Assembly (NCBI RefSeq): GCF_019166065.1
Contig: NZ_JAHTBN010000008.1
Location: 124,001-188,000 of the forward strand
Reading direction: 5' to 3'
DNA length: 64,000 bases
Source: Candidimonas humi
GTDB taxonomy: Bacteria; Pseudomonadota; Gammaproteobacteria; Burkholderiales; Burkholderiaceae_B
Position 1 is the stretch's first letter. Each line of letters starts with the position of its first letter. Shown here one piece after another: positions 1 to 8,876 of the stretch. Under the pieces are notes generated by a model, which saw only the letters and a program-made list of their open reading frames with translations, had not been told where the DNA came from and ran no database searches. The position numbers and the translations under genes are program-made.

Positions 1-1146
1 GGAGTACGGATTCTGGACCTGACCAGCGTGGGCATGGGCCCCATGGCGACCCAGATGCTGGGCGACATGGGCGCCGACGTAATCAAGATCGAATCGGCCG
101 CGGGAGACGTATTCCGTCACGTGACCCCGCAACGGCACACGGGCATGAGCCACGCCCACCTCAACCTGAACCGCAACAAGCGCAGCGTGGTACTGGACAT
201 AAAGAGCCCCGCCGGCCGCGAGCAGCTCGAACGCCTGCTGGAAGGCGCCGACGTATTCATCTCCAATATGCGCGCGCCGGCCATGCGCCGGCTCGGCCTG
301 GATTACGCCACGCTGCAGGCCCGCTATCCGCGCCTGGTGTACTGCGCCTGCTACGGCTATTCGGAAGCCGGCCCGTATGCGGGCCGCGCGGCGATCGACG
401 ACACGATCCAGGCTGTCTCGGGGCTGGCATGGCTGCAGGGCGGCGCGGGCCAGCAGGCGCCGCATTACGTGAACTCGGTCATGGCGGACAAAGTCGTCGC
501 GCTGTACGTGGCCAATGCCGTGGCCTGCGCCCTCTATGCGCGCGAGCGCACGGGCCAGGGCCAGTCGGTCGAAGTGCCGATGTTCGAATGCATGGCTGCT
601 TTCATGCTGCCGGAACACCTGGCCGGCCTGACTTTCGTGCCGCCCGAGGGCGGAGCCGGCTACGCGCGGCTGCTCAATCCCTACCGGCGCCCGTTCCGCA
701 CGCGCGACGGCTACCTCAGCGTCGTCCCTTACACCGACACTCAATGGCGCCGTTTCTTCGACCTGGCCGGCGCGCCGGAAATGGCCGAAGACCCGCGCTA
801 CCAGACACTCAACAGCCGCAGCCGGCACTTCCCCGAGCTGTACGGCTTCGTCGAGAGCACACTGCCCGCGCACAGCACGGCCGAATGGGTATCCCTGCTG
901 ACTCAGGCCGATATTCCCTTCGCGCCCGTCAATTCCATTGCGGACCTGCTCGATGACCCGCACCTGGCGGCCACGGGGTTCTGGCACAAATCCGAACATC
1001 CCACCGAGGGCACGCTGGTCCAGCCGGGGATACCCGTGCGCTTCAGCCGCACCCCCGGTTCGATCAGGCGGCATGCCCCCACGCTGGGCGAACACACCGA
1101 AGAAGTGCTGGACGAACTCGAACGCAATCGCAGCGAGCGAAATTAA
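1..1146 (+). CDS. CoA-transferase family III (CaiB/BaiF), 5' end outside window
   Basis: The frame is open from base 1, so the first residues lie upstream; 381 residues are visible, close to a whole family member. The start of the visible part (GxGPMATQMLGDMGADVIKIE-like, residues 10-30) is the CoA-binding opening of family III CoA-transferases, and the IDDTIQA stretch near residue 132 holds the aspartate that forms the acyl-CoA intermediate in this family. Such enzymes move CoA from a thioester to a free carboxylic acid in the cytoplasm. A Bug-type solute-binding gene follows 20 bp downstream, so uptake and CoA activation of an unknown acid are probably coupled. The substrate cannot be read from sequence. 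Confidence 0.9.
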   Translation, partial: GVRILDLTSVGMGPMATQMLGDMGADVIKIESAAGDVFRHVTPQRHTGMSHAHLNLNRNKRSVVLDIKSPAGREQLERLLEGADVFISNMRAPAMRRLGLDYATLQARYPRLVYCACYGYSEAGPYAGRAAIDDTIQAVSGLAWLQGGAGQQAPHYVNSVMADKVVALYVANAVACALYARERTGQGQSVEVPMFECMAAFMLPEHLAGLTFVPPEGGAGYARLLNPYRRPFRTRDGYLSVVPYTDTQWRRFFDLAGAPEMAEDPRYQTLNSRSRHFPELYGFVESTLPAHSTAEWVSLLTQADIPFAPVNSIADLLDDPHLAATGFWHKSEHPTEGTLVQPGIPVRFSRTPGSIRRHAPTLGEHTEEVLDELERNRSERN

Positions 1147-1166
1147 AAACCACTGGAGGAAAGATC

Positions 1167-2135
1167 ATGCGCAACATCCTGGGCGGCGCCGTGCTGGCGC
1201 TGTCATGCCTGCCGGCGATCGCGGCGACCGCCGCCTACCCCGACCCCGCCAAACCCATACAGTTCGTCGTCGGCTTTCCGGCAGGCAGCACCATCGACAA
1301 TGTGTCCCGCCTGCTGCTGGACAATATCCGCAAGCGCACCGGGGCGACCATCGTGGTCGAGAACAAGCCCGGCGCGCTCGGCGTGATCGGCCTGGGGCAA
1401 GTCGCCCACGCCGCCCCCGACGGCTACACGATGATGCCCAGCTCCAGCGCCACCAATTCGTCGGGCCCCTATCTGTCGAAGGCCTTCCAGCGCTACGACA
1501 CAGTGCACGGCTTCACGCACGTCGCGCGCGTGGTGCGCTTCGACGTGGCGGTCGTGACCAACGCCGCCAAACAATACAGCACAGCCCAGGCGCTCATCGG
1601 CGCCGCCAAGGCCAAGCCGGGGGCGCTCAGCAGCGGCTACGGTTCGGGCACCGGCCGGGTGGCCGCCGCGGCCTTCAGCCGCGCCGCCGGCATCAACGTA
1701 GTAGCCGTGCCCTACAAGGGCCAGCCCGCGGCCATCACCGACTTGCTGGGCGGGCGCATCGATTTCGTGGCCGCGGATCTCGGTTCCGTGCTGCCGCAGA
1801 TCCACGCAAAAAAACTCGACGCCGTCGCCCTGGTTGCCGACAAACGCTCCACCATCCTGCCCGACGTGCCCACGGGCAAAGAGCTGGGCCTGGCCGACCT
1901 GAACCTGGTCGGCTGGATCGGCGTCTCGGGCCCGGCGAAGCTGCCGGACCCCGTCGTAAGCTGGTGGGCCAAGCAACTGAAACTGGCCATGGCCGACCCG
2001 GACATCGGCAAGCGCCTGCTTGCGATCGGCATGGAGCCTGACGTACTGACCGGGCCGCCCCTGCAGGATTTCGTCGCGTCCCAGTACAAGAGCTGGGGAA
2101 CGGAGATCAAGAACGCAGGCATCAAACCCGAATGA
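1167..2135 (+). CDS. Bug/TctC family tripartite tricarboxylate-type solute-binding protein
   Basis: 322 residues with an N-terminal signal peptide (about residues 1-22, ending ATAAYP) followed by the typical IQFVVGFPAGSTIDNVSR motif that shapes the carboxylate-binding loop in Bug proteins. The start has an excellent Shine-Dalgarno (GGAGGAAAGATC then ATG). It is a periplasmic binding protein for a small carboxylate or related ligand. It follows the CoA-transferase by 20 bp and is probably co-transcribed with it. No membrane TctA/TctB genes lie nearby, which is common for the many orphan Bug genes of Alcaligenaceae. Ligand unknown. Confidence 0.93.
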   Translation: MRNILGGAVLALSCLPAIAATAAYPDPAKPIQFVVGFPAGSTIDNVSRLLLDNIRKRTGATIVVENKPGALGVIGLGQVAHAAPDGYTMMPSSSATNSSGPYLSKAFQRYDTVHGFTHVARVVRFDVAVVTNAAKQYSTAQALIGAAKAKPGALSSGYGSGTGRVAAAAFSRAAGINVVAVPYKGQPAAITDLLGGRIDFVAADLGSVLPQIHAKKLDAVALVADKRSTILPDVPTGKELGLADLNLVGWIGVSGPAKLPDPVVSWWAKQLKLAMADPDIGKRLLAIGMEPDVLTGPPLQDFVASQYKSWGTEIKNAGIKPE

Positions 2136-2159
2136 GCCCGCTCGCCTGACGGGCCGCGC

Positions 2160-2771
2160 TCAATAGCCAACAGTGAAACGCTGGCGGCTGTGGGCCGGCT
2201 TTTCGATCTCGTCCACCAAGGCAACGGCATAGTCCTCGAACGAGATACTGCTGCCTTTTTCATTGACCAGCAGCTCGTCCTTGCCCAGGCGGAACTTGCC
2301 GGTGCGCACGCCCGGACCGAACATGGCCGAGGGCGAAAGAAACGTCCAATCCAGCGTCGGTTCTTTGCGCAGCAAGTCCAGGAAGACCCCGCCCGCCAGC
2401 GCCTCGGCCTTGTATGCCTCGGGGAAATCGGGCGTGTTGTACAAAGCCACCCCGGGCGCAACTTCCAGGCTGCCGGCGCCGCCCACCACCAGATAGCGCT
2501 TCACGCCCGCCGCCTTCACGGCGCCGATCAGCACGTTCGGGTCGCTGGCGGTGAAGTGCACCGCGCTGATCACAATGTCGTAGCCCTTGAGCTGCGCGGC
2601 CAGGGCCGCCTGGTCGCCGGCATCCACCGCCTTGGGCGTCACGCCGGGCAGCAAAGCGATTTTCTCGGGATGCCGGGCAAACGCGGTGACCTTATGGCCG
2701 CGGTCGGACAGTTCCTTGAGTATGCGTGAGCCGGCATTGCCGGAGGCGCCGATCAGGGCGATAGTGGACAT
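2160..2771 (-). CDS. NAD(P)-binding reductase, NmrA/YwnB-like atypical SDR
   Basis: 203 residues starting with the dinucleotide-binding loop ALIGASGNAGSRI (residues 5-17), the GxxGxxG pattern of NmrA-like and atypical short-chain reductases. The length fits the small YwnB/flavin-reductase-like group. The start is supported by AAGGAG nine bases upstream. It faces the plus-strand Bug gene and is divergent from a HxlR regulator at 3027, a pairing seen often for quinone- or aldehyde-responsive reductases. Substrate not recognisable; probably a redox or stress enzyme of the cytoplasm. Confidence 0.85.
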   Translation of the reverse strand: MSTIALIGASGNAGSRILKELSDRGHKVTAFARHPEKIALLPGVTPKAVDAGDQAALAAQLKGYDIVISAVHFTASDPNVLIGAVKAAGVKRYLVVGGAGSLEVAPGVALYNTPDFPEAYKAEALAGGVFLDLLRKEPTLDWTFLSPSAMFGPGVRTGKFRLGKDELLVNEKGSSISFEDYAVALVDEIEKPAHSRQRFTVGY

Positions 2772-2956
2772 GACATGTACTCCTTGAAAAGAATGGCTGA
2801 AATTGCGTAGTGGATGAATGCGGCGGCAAGGCTATATAGCGTCCATGGCCCCGCATAGCGGAACAGCCCGAAACGCCGCAAATACAGAGTGCGTGCCCCG
2901 GCGAAGCTGGCTCGGGAATGCAGATTTCAAAAACACACCTGGTATCTGAAAGAAAC

Positions 2957-2962
2957 TATAAT
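2957..2962 (+). promoter_or_regulatory. Putative -10 box for the HxlR gene, inside a GTATC dyad
   Basis: A perfect TATAAT lies 65 bases before the chosen start of the HxlR gene, with no good -35 hexamer at normal spacing. It sits between GTATC (2942-2946) and GATAC (2970-2974), an inverted pair that could be an operator for autoregulation or for control of the divergent reductase. This is pattern reading only. Confidence 0.4.
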
Positions 2963-3026
2963 CCTTCCGGATACAGCTGTGAAGAACGCACTTTTACGTC
3001 ACCTGATTACCTCAAAGAAACCGGCA

Positions 3027-3422
3027 ATGAAGCCACCCATGGCACCCAACCCCTATTCCCGGCAATGCCCCACCCGCCTGGTCCTGGATCGCATCGCGGA
3101 CAAATGGACCGTGCTGATCCTGGGCCTGTTGCGCCAGCGCGCGTGGCGCTTCAATGCCCTGTTGCGCGAGATCGAAGGCTTGTCGCAGAAAGTGCTGTCG
3201 CAAACGCTCAAGCGCATGGAGCGCGACGGCCTCGTGCACCGCGTCGCCTTCCCCACCGTGCCGGTCACGGTGGAATATTCGCTATCGTCCCTGGGCGAAA
3301 CATTGGCGGGCTCGGTAAATGTGCTGATCGAATGGTCCGAAACACACATCAACGCCGTCGTCGCCGCACAGCAAGCTTATGATGCGCGGCAATTGGTGGC
3401 AAAGCAATCGGGAGCGCGGTAG
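3027..3422 (+). CDS. HxlR family winged-helix transcriptional regulator
   Basis: 131 residues from the chosen ATG (MKPPMAPNPYSRQCPTR...). The opening CPTRLVLDRIADKWTVLILGLL and the later LSQKVLSQTLKRMERDGLV are the signature helices of HxlR-type (DUF24) winged-helix regulators. The reading frame stays open to 2889, but that extension would be untypical for the family and overlaps the promoter-like TATAAT, so the start at 3027 (or the ATG at 3039) is preferred. HxlR proteins sense electrophiles or small ligands, often through the cysteine just before the first helix, which is present here. The divergent reductase at 2160-2771 is the likely target. Confidence 0.9.
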   Translation: MKPPMAPNPYSRQCPTRLVLDRIADKWTVLILGLLRQRAWRFNALLREIEGLSQKVLSQTLKRMERDGLVHRVAFPTVPVTVEYSLSSLGETLAGSVNVLIEWSETHINAVVAAQQAYDARQLVAKQSGAR

Positions 3423-3775
3423 GCGGGGCCGGGAGGCGCTCCGCGAATCGCATGGTTGCCTCACCATGAAGGGTACTATTCCCCACGGCTGAACTTGCCC
3501 CAGGCCAAGATGAAACGGCCAAGGCTGCGCGATACTGGGCCGACTGCATTCCCGGCCACATTCACGTCCTGGAAGTTTCAAGCTCTCGAAACGACCACGC
3601 ACAATTTCTCATGCTGCCGACCTGTGACATGACCGGCCGGGGCGCCAAGCTTCCCGCAACGCCGGAGCATCCCCGAATGCTTGCGCGCAAAGCGTAACCG
3701 CCGATACCCATGTTTTTCGAAACTTCCCTTTGCGCGACTCTATTCCTATTGATTTAAATTCGTCAATAAACGAAA
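3423..3775. other. Intergenic stretch with a possible toxin-antitoxin operator
   Basis: 353 bp between the HxlR gene and the toxin-like gene. I see no credible gene here. The last part is AT-rich and holds ATTGA (3748-3752) and TCAAT (3763-3767) as an inverted pair around a run of A and T, directly before the toxin start. That is a plausible site for autorepression by the toxin-antitoxin complex. The rest shows nothing I recognise. Confidence 0.35.
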
Positions 3776-4123
3776 ATGGCCTATTATCGAATAGAGCACT
3801 ATCTGACTGGCGACGGCCACAAGGACTCTTATATCGATTGGCTGAAACGCCTGCGCGACAACCGGGCCAAAGTAGAGATCATCCGGCGTGTGGTCCGGAT
3901 GGAGCACGGCAACCTCGGAGACCATAGATTCTGCCGCGCAGGGGTCTGGGAATTGCGCATCGATGTGGGGCCAGGCTACCGCGTCTACTATGCCCAGGCG
4001 GGCCCGCGCATCGTGCTGCTGCTTGGCGGCGACAAGCGTACACAAGACATGGACATAGACCGGGCAGTCGCCAATTGGCAAGACTGGCAACGGAGAGAAG
4101 ACGATGAGAAGCAAACCCCATGA
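3776..4123 (+). CDS. RelE/HigB-type toxin of a type II toxin-antitoxin pair
   Basis: 115 residues. The pattern of basic residues around 20-35 (KRLRDNRAKVEIIRRV), the GVWELRIDVGPGYRVYYA segment and the LLLGGDKRTQDMDI tail matches the 'addiction module killer' subgroup of RelE/ParE-fold toxins, which cleave mRNA at the ribosome. Its 3' end overlaps the downstream gene by 20 bp, giving the toxin-first order of higBA loci. No Shine-Dalgarno is visible, so translation may be weak. Function is inferred from family and context. Confidence 0.85.
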   Translation: MAYYRIEHYLTGDGHKDSYIDWLKRLRDNRAKVEIIRRVVRMEHGNLGDHRFCRAGVWELRIDVGPGYRVYYAQAGPRIVLLLGGDKRTQDMDIDRAVANWQDWQRREDDEKQTP

Positions 4124-4421
4124 CATGGCCATGGCCGAGCTGTACCGCAGTGATCCGGCGCTTGCGCTGGATGTCATCAATGGCATTCTCGAAGACGGCA
4201 ACCAGGCTGAACTGCTGGTCGTGCTGCGCCAGCTTGCGCAAGCGGCCGGCGGCGTACAAGCCGTGGCCGAACAAGCTCACCTGAATCCGACGCAGCTTTA
4301 CCGGACGCTTTCGCCCAACGGCAATCCCGCATTGAGCAGCCTTACGGCCATACTCAAAGCAATGGGACTACGGCTAGCGGTGCGGCCCTTGGAAACCGAA
4401 ATACCGGCGCACATGGCCTGA
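4104..4421 (+). CDS. HigA-like antitoxin, putative addiction-module antidote
   Basis: 105 residues, starting inside the last codons of the toxin gene with a GGAGAAG ribosome site. Residues 50-95 (GGVQAVAEQAHLNPTQLYRTLSPNGNP...) form a lambda-repressor-like helix-turn-helix typical of the antidote family paired with HigB-like toxins. It probably neutralises the 3776-4123 product and represses the shared promoter. The order toxin then antitoxin with overlapping frames suggests translational coupling. Confidence 0.85.
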   Translation: MRSKPHDMAMAELYRSDPALALDVINGILEDGNQAELLVVLRQLAQAAGGVQAVAEQAHLNPTQLYRTLSPNGNPALSSLTAILKAMGLRLAVRPLETEIPAHMA

Positions 4422-4517
4422 CAAAAAAGCAGGTAATACCGGAAATATAGCCCCAGGCGGCGCAGCCTCTCCGCAGATATCCAGCCGCGGACATCCATAG
4501 GAGAGACTTGCACATCC

Positions 4518-5513
4518 CTAGTTCATATGGATGCCGGCCCTCTTGACCAGTTGCGCATAGCGGCGCTCTTCCGAGGCGAGAAATGCGGCTGCCTCGGGAG
4601 GCGTGTCCAATATAAGGAAGTCGTCGCGCCTGTCGAACCCGGCCTTGACCTGGGGGTCCGTGAAACCTTTGACGAATCCGTCATGCAAGCGCTTTACCTG
4701 GCCCGAAGGTATGCCTTTGGGGCCGATCACCGCGAACCAGCCCGCCACGTCCACGGAGGGGAAGCCTTGTTCGATAAAGGTGGGGATGTCGGGCACGGAG
4801 CGCACGCGCTGCTTGCCCATGACACCGATCGCATGCAGCATGCCATTCTTCAGATATCCCTGAACGACGGCCAGCGCGGCCACGCCCATCTCGACCTGGC
4901 CGCTGAGGATGTCGGCCATCATCGGGCCCGTGCCGCGGTAAGGGATGTGCTGCGCCTTCACGTCGGCGGCTTGCAGGAACATCTCGGCGGCCAGTTGAAT
5001 GATCGTGCCGTTGCCGGACGAACCGTAGCGCACCTGGTCCGGTTTGGACTTCAGATAGGCTTGCAATTCCTTGGCCGTGCGCGCGGCCACTTTCTTGGGG
5101 TTGACCACAAAAACGAATGGCGACCCGCCAATGACGCTGATGGGCGTGATGTCGCCCAGGCTGTCGTAGGGCAGGCTCTTGAAAACGGAAGGATTGACGC
5201 AGTGGTTATTGGAGACGACGCCCACGGTCAGGCCATCGGGCTGAGAGCGGATCAAGGCCGCGGTGCCCGTAATGCCGCCCGCCCCCGGCCGGTTCTCGAT
5301 CACTACCGGCTGGCCGAATGCCTTGCCAAGCGCGTTCTGCGCAGAACGAACGATAATGTCCACCCCCGAGCCGGCGCTCAACGGCAGGATGACGTGCAAT
5401 GGCGATCCCTCTGCGAGGCTCGCCAAAGGCTTGGCTATCAACCCCGTTGCCGCCAGCATGGCGCCCCGTTTAAGGATTTCGCGGCGTGCAGCGAAGACTT
5501 TCGTCGTGGTCAT
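4518..5513 (-). CDS. Bug/TctC family solute-binding protein with Tat-like leader
   Basis: 331 residues. The leader (AARREILKRGAMLAATGLIA) has a twin arginine followed by a hydrophobic stretch, so export by the Tat route is possible, unlike the Sec-type leaders of the other Bug proteins here. The mature part shows VILPLSAGSGVDIIVRSAQ and VIENRPGAGGITGTA, typical of the family. The start has AGGAGG eight bases upstream. It is the last gene of an operon with a CoA-transferase (5593-6741) and a HMG-CoA-lyase-like gene (6758-7708), so it probably captures the carboxylate these enzymes degrade. Confidence 0.92.
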   Translation of the reverse strand: MTTTKVFAARREILKRGAMLAATGLIAKPLASLAEGSPLHVILPLSAGSGVDIIVRSAQNALGKAFGQPVVIENRPGAGGITGTAALIRSQPDGLTVGVVSNNHCVNPSVFKSLPYDSLGDITPISVIGGSPFVFVVNPKKVAARTAKELQAYLKSKPDQVRYGSSGNGTIIQLAAEMFLQAADVKAQHIPYRGTGPMMADILSGQVEMGVAALAVVQGYLKNGMLHAIGVMGKQRVRSVPDIPTFIEQGFPSVDVAGWFAVIGPKGIPSGQVKRLHDGFVKGFTDPQVKAGFDRRDDFLILDTPPEAAAFLASEERRYAQLVKRAGIHMN

Positions 5514-5592
5514 GGTAGGTTTCCTCCTGTGTAGTGGTAAAAGCGCCGTGTTGCCCCGCGCTTGCTGCGGGCGGCCGAAGCCGCCGTGTGGT

Positions 5593-6741
5593 TCAAGATG
5601 CCGTAGCCTTGATCGCCCCCAGTATTTCCTCTGTGTGCTCGCCCACTTTGGGCAGCGGCATACGCACCCCCGGCCGGCGATTACCCAGCATCAGCGGCAA
5701 CAGCACGACATCGGTAGTCCCGCCATCGTCGGTCTGCATGGGCGCCATGCCCCCGCTTTGCTTCAGGTGCGGGTCTTCGACGAGTTGGTCTGGCCGACTG
5801 ATGGGCGCATAAGGCACGCCGCAGGCTTCGAGCCTGGGCGCCAGGGACTCTACAGTGAAATTGCGCAGAATTTCGCCAAGTTCCAGCAGCAACTGGGGCC
5901 GCACGGCGACACGCGCGGCGTTGTCGGCGTATTCCGGCCGCGCCAGCAAATCCTCGCGCTCCAGCAGGCGGCATAGCGTGGCGAACTGCTTGTCGCTGAC
6001 CGCCCCGATGAACAATTGTTCGTCTCCGGCCAGCGTAAATACATCGTAGACGCTCCACGCGGATACACGGGAAGGCATGGGCGGCGGCGCTTCGCCCGTC
6101 ATCAGGTATTGCTGCATATGCTGGGCCATCAGAAACACGCAGTTCTCGAACAAGGCGCTCTGCACTTCCTGGCCGTGGCCGGTGACGTCCCTTTCGCGCA
6201 GGGCGGCTAATACCCCGATAGCCCCGAACATGCCGCCCATGATGTCGTTGACGCTGGTGCCGGCGCGCAGCGGCCGGCCTTGCGGTCCCGTCATGTACGA
6301 CAGGCCGCCCATCATCTGCACGACTTCGTCCAGCGCCAGGCGCTTTTCATAGGGCCCGGGCAAGAATCCCTTGTGCGATACATAAATCAGCTTCGGGTAG
6401 CGCGCCGACAAGGCAGCGTAGCCCAAGCCGAGCTTTTCCATCAGCCCCGGCCGGAAGTTCTCCAGCACGACATCGCACTGGCCGATCAGTTCAACGGCGG
6501 TCGCACGGCCCTCTTCGGTCGTAATATCCAGCACCACGCTTTTCTTGTTGCGATTGAAGCTGCGGAAAAAGCCGACGCCCAGGCCGGGCAGCTTGCGGGT
6601 CTTGTCGCCGCCGGGCGGTTCGATCTTGATGACCTCCGCGCCCAGATCGGCCAGGATCATTCCGCAGGTCGGCCCCATGACCATATGGGTGAATTCGGCG
6701 ACGCGGACGCCTTCGAGCGGCAGCATGGAAGAAGAACTCAT
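5593..6741 (-). CDS. CoA-transferase family III (CaiB/BaiF)
   Basis: 382 residues from the ATG giving MSSSSMLPLEGVRVAEF; the frame extends upstream but only as a shadow of the neighbouring gene. The GPTCGMILADLGAEVIKIE segment and the conserved aspartate in ALDEVVQMMGG are diagnostic. Cytoplasmic CoA transfer to a carboxylic acid is expected. It lies 16 bp downstream of the HMG-CoA-lyase-like gene and 79 bp upstream of a Bug gene, so the operon could import an acid, activate it as CoA ester and cleave it. This is a different enzyme from the paralog at the left edge. Confidence 0.92.
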   Translation of the reverse strand: MSSSSMLPLEGVRVAEFTHMVMGPTCGMILADLGAEVIKIEPPGGDKTRKLPGLGVGFFRSFNRNKKSVVLDITTEEGRATAVELIGQCDVVLENFRPGLMEKLGLGYAALSARYPKLIYVSHKGFLPGPYEKRLALDEVVQMMGGLSYMTGPQGRPLRAGTSVNDIMGGMFGAIGVLAALRERDVTGHGQEVQSALFENCVFLMAQHMQQYLMTGEAPPPMPSRVSAWSVYDVFTLAGDEQLFIGAVSDKQFATLCRLLEREDLLARPEYADNAARVAVRPQLLLELGEILRNFTVESLAPRLEACGVPYAPISRPDQLVEDPHLKQSGGMAPMQTDDGGTTDVVLLPLMLGNRRPGVRMPLPKVGEHTEEILGAIKATAS

Positions 6742-6757
6742 GGACGGCTTCCTTGTT

Positions 6758-7708
6758 TCAGTTTCGTGCAGCGGATGTCTTGAAGTGCTTGGGCAGGCCA
6801 GCCTGCCACAGGCTGCCGTGCGTAGGTTCGCCAGCGAGCCAGCCAGCGACCTTTGCGCGCAGGGCCAGCAGTTTGCCGATATCGACGCCCGTATCGATGC
6901 CCATGGAGGCCAGCATGAAAGCCAGGTCCTCGGACGACGCGTTGCCGCTGGCGCCAGGTGCATAAGGGCAGCCGCCTATTCCGGCCAACGAGGCGTCGAA
7001 GCGCCGCACGCCCAGCAGCAGGGCCGCATGGACGTTGGCCAGCGCCAGGCCGCGCGTATCATGGAAATGGCCGCAACAGAACTTGTCGCCTGCAATACGC
7101 AAGGCCTGCTCGAACAGGCGCGCCACCGCGCCAGGGTCGGCATAGCCAACAGTGTCGGCCAGGCTGACGCGATCGGCGCCGGCGTCCAGCAAGGCCTGCA
7201 TCAGGCGCAATACTTCCGATGCCTGGACTTCGCCCTGGATCGTGCAGCCGAAGGCGGTTCCCACCCCGCCCTCGATCAGGGTCTTCTTGCCCGAGACGTC
7301 CCGCGCCGCGCGGATGCGGCCGAGTTCGGCCACGACTTCATCCGGGGTTTTGCGCAGATTGGCCTGGCTGTGGGCATGGCTGGCCGAAAGCGGCAGGATC
7401 ATCAAGTCCGCATTGCCGTCCAGGGCGCGTTCGGCGCCTTTCAGATTGGGGACCAGCACGGAAGCGGACAGCCCGGGCAGCGTCTTGGCATAGGCCAGGA
7501 CTTCCGGCGTGTCCGCCATTTGCGGCAAGAGGCGCGCGGGCACGAACGAGCCGACTTCGATTTCCGTCTGCCCCGCTGCGACGGCATCGAGGATCCATTC
7601 ACACTTCTGCGCGGTCGACAACTGGGTTCGTATGCTTTGCAAGCCATCACGCAAGCCGACTTCGCGGATTATCACCTGGCTTGGAATGTGGGTCGCTCGG
7701 GCGTTCAT
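6758..7708 (-). CDS. Hydroxymethylglutaryl-CoA lyase family protein
   Basis: 316 residues, the usual bacterial length. Family landmarks are all present: REVGLRDGLQ (catalytic Arg-Asp), HFHDTRGLALAN with the metal-binding histidines, and GGCPYAPGASGN with the active-site cysteine loop. The reaction is retro-aldol cleavage of a 3-hydroxy-3-methyl acyl-CoA, giving acetyl-CoA plus a keto acid. Coupling to a CoA-transferase and Bug protein, without the other leucine genes, suggests a dedicated route for an imported hydroxy acid rather than leucine breakdown. A LysR gene is divergent, 108 bp away. Confidence 0.92.
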   Translation of the reverse strand: MNARATHIPSQVIIREVGLRDGLQSIRTQLSTAQKCEWILDAVAAGQTEIEVGSFVPARLLPQMADTPEVLAYAKTLPGLSASVLVPNLKGAERALDGNADLMILPLSASHAHSQANLRKTPDEVVAELGRIRAARDVSGKKTLIEGGVGTAFGCTIQGEVQASEVLRLMQALLDAGADRVSLADTVGYADPGAVARLFEQALRIAGDKFCCGHFHDTRGLALANVHAALLLGVRRFDASLAGIGGCPYAPGASGNASSEDLAFMLASMGIDTGVDIGKLLALRAKVAGWLAGEPTHGSLWQAGLPKHFKTSAARN

Positions 7709-7748
7709 CGCATGTCTCTCTATCTTTCGAGAATATGGCAGAGAAGTT

Positions 7749-7800
7749 TAGAGTTTCCTTCTACAGTGGTAAATTGATAGTTTCTACGATATTAGTTTCC
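7749..7800. promoter_or_regulatory. TAGTTTC-type direct repeats between lyase operon and LysR gene
   Basis: Three related words occur in the divergent spacer: TAGAGTTTCC at 7749, TAGTTTC at 7778-7784 and TAGTTTCC at 7793-7800. They could mark the binding region of the LysR regulator. There is no clean dyad, so this is tentative. Confidence 0.3.
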
Positions 7801-7816
7801 CGATCGGAAAGCCAGA

Positions 7817-8737
7817 ATGCACGACTTCGATTTGACTTCCCTGCGGCTGTTTGTCGCCGTCTGCGATCAGCGCAGCCTGGCCCGCGCCGGCGAGCAGGCG
7901 CACCTGGGCGTTTCGGCCATCAGCAAGCGCATGACGCAGCTGGAAGAACAGTTGAACGTGCCCCTGCTACTGCGTCACCGGCGCGGGGTGGCGCCTACCC
8001 CGGCCGGGGAAATTCTTCTGGAACATGCACGCACAATGCTGTCCGGGGCGGACAGGGCCGCCCGCGACATGGCTGCGCACCAGCACGGCATCAAGGGACA
8101 GGTGCGCATGCTGGCATCCGTTTCGTCCATCACGGAATCGCTGCCCGACGACATCGCAGCCTTTCTGCAACTGCCTGAACATGCGCGCATCAGGGTGGAT
8201 ATCGAAGAACGCAATAGCATCGGCGTAATACGCGGCGTACGCGAGGGAGAGGCCCAACTGGGTGTGTGCTGGGATGCAGCCGACTTCGGCATGCTGCAAT
8301 CGCTGCCCTATCGCGAAGACCATCTGAGTATCGCAGTGCATCCCGCTCACCCGCTGGCACGCTCGAAGCGCTGCCGTTTTGAACAGACACTCGACAGCGA
8401 ACACATAGGCCTGCCCGGATCCACTGCCGTGCACACGATGCTTGCGCGTGCCGCGGCGATCACCGGCAAGCCTTTGCATTACCGGGCCGTGGTCTCGACC
8501 TTCGATGCATCGCTGCGATGCGTGCGCGCCGGTCTGGGCGTGTCCATCGTGCCGCGCGAAATCGCCGAGCCCTTCGCACGCGACGACCGTATCAAGATAG
8601 TCGCACTGAGCGATGCCTGGGCCAGGCGCCGCTTCCGGATATGCTTCCAGAACGAGGCATACCTGTCTCCCGCGGCGCGGCTGCTGGCCAGGCATCTGTC
8701 GTCAATGACATCCGCCGGCCAGCCGAAGAGCTCCTGA
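7817..8737 (+). CDS. LysR family transcriptional regulator
   Basis: 306 residues. The N-terminal helix-turn-helix (DLTSLRLFVAVCDQRSLARAGEQAHLGVSAISKRMTQLEEQL pattern, residues 4-46) and the periplasmic-binding-like effector domain are standard for LysR. It is divergent from the lyase/CoA-transferase/Bug operon at 4518-7708, which is therefore its likely target, with the operon's substrate or a CoA intermediate as inducer. A GGAAAG ribosome site precedes the ATG. Confidence 0.93.
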   Translation: MHDFDLTSLRLFVAVCDQRSLARAGEQAHLGVSAISKRMTQLEEQLNVPLLLRHRRGVAPTPAGEILLEHARTMLSGADRAARDMAAHQHGIKGQVRMLASVSSITESLPDDIAAFLQLPEHARIRVDIEERNSIGVIRGVREGEAQLGVCWDAADFGMLQSLPYREDHLSIAVHPAHPLARSKRCRFEQTLDSEHIGLPGSTAVHTMLARAAAITGKPLHYRAVVSTFDASLRCVRAGLGVSIVPREIAEPFARDDRIKIVALSDAWARRRFRICFQNEAYLSPAARLLARHLSSMTSAGQPKSS

Positions 8738-8876
8738 TTCCGGCCAACCCGGGCAATCATGAGTTAGGCCCCATATATCGGCACAGCATGTTCGTAGCAT
8801 GCATTGAACGGAAGCAAGATCAGTTGCTTGGCAAAGAACTTCAGGCATTCAAGCGGGTTGGCGACACCGAGCCGGC

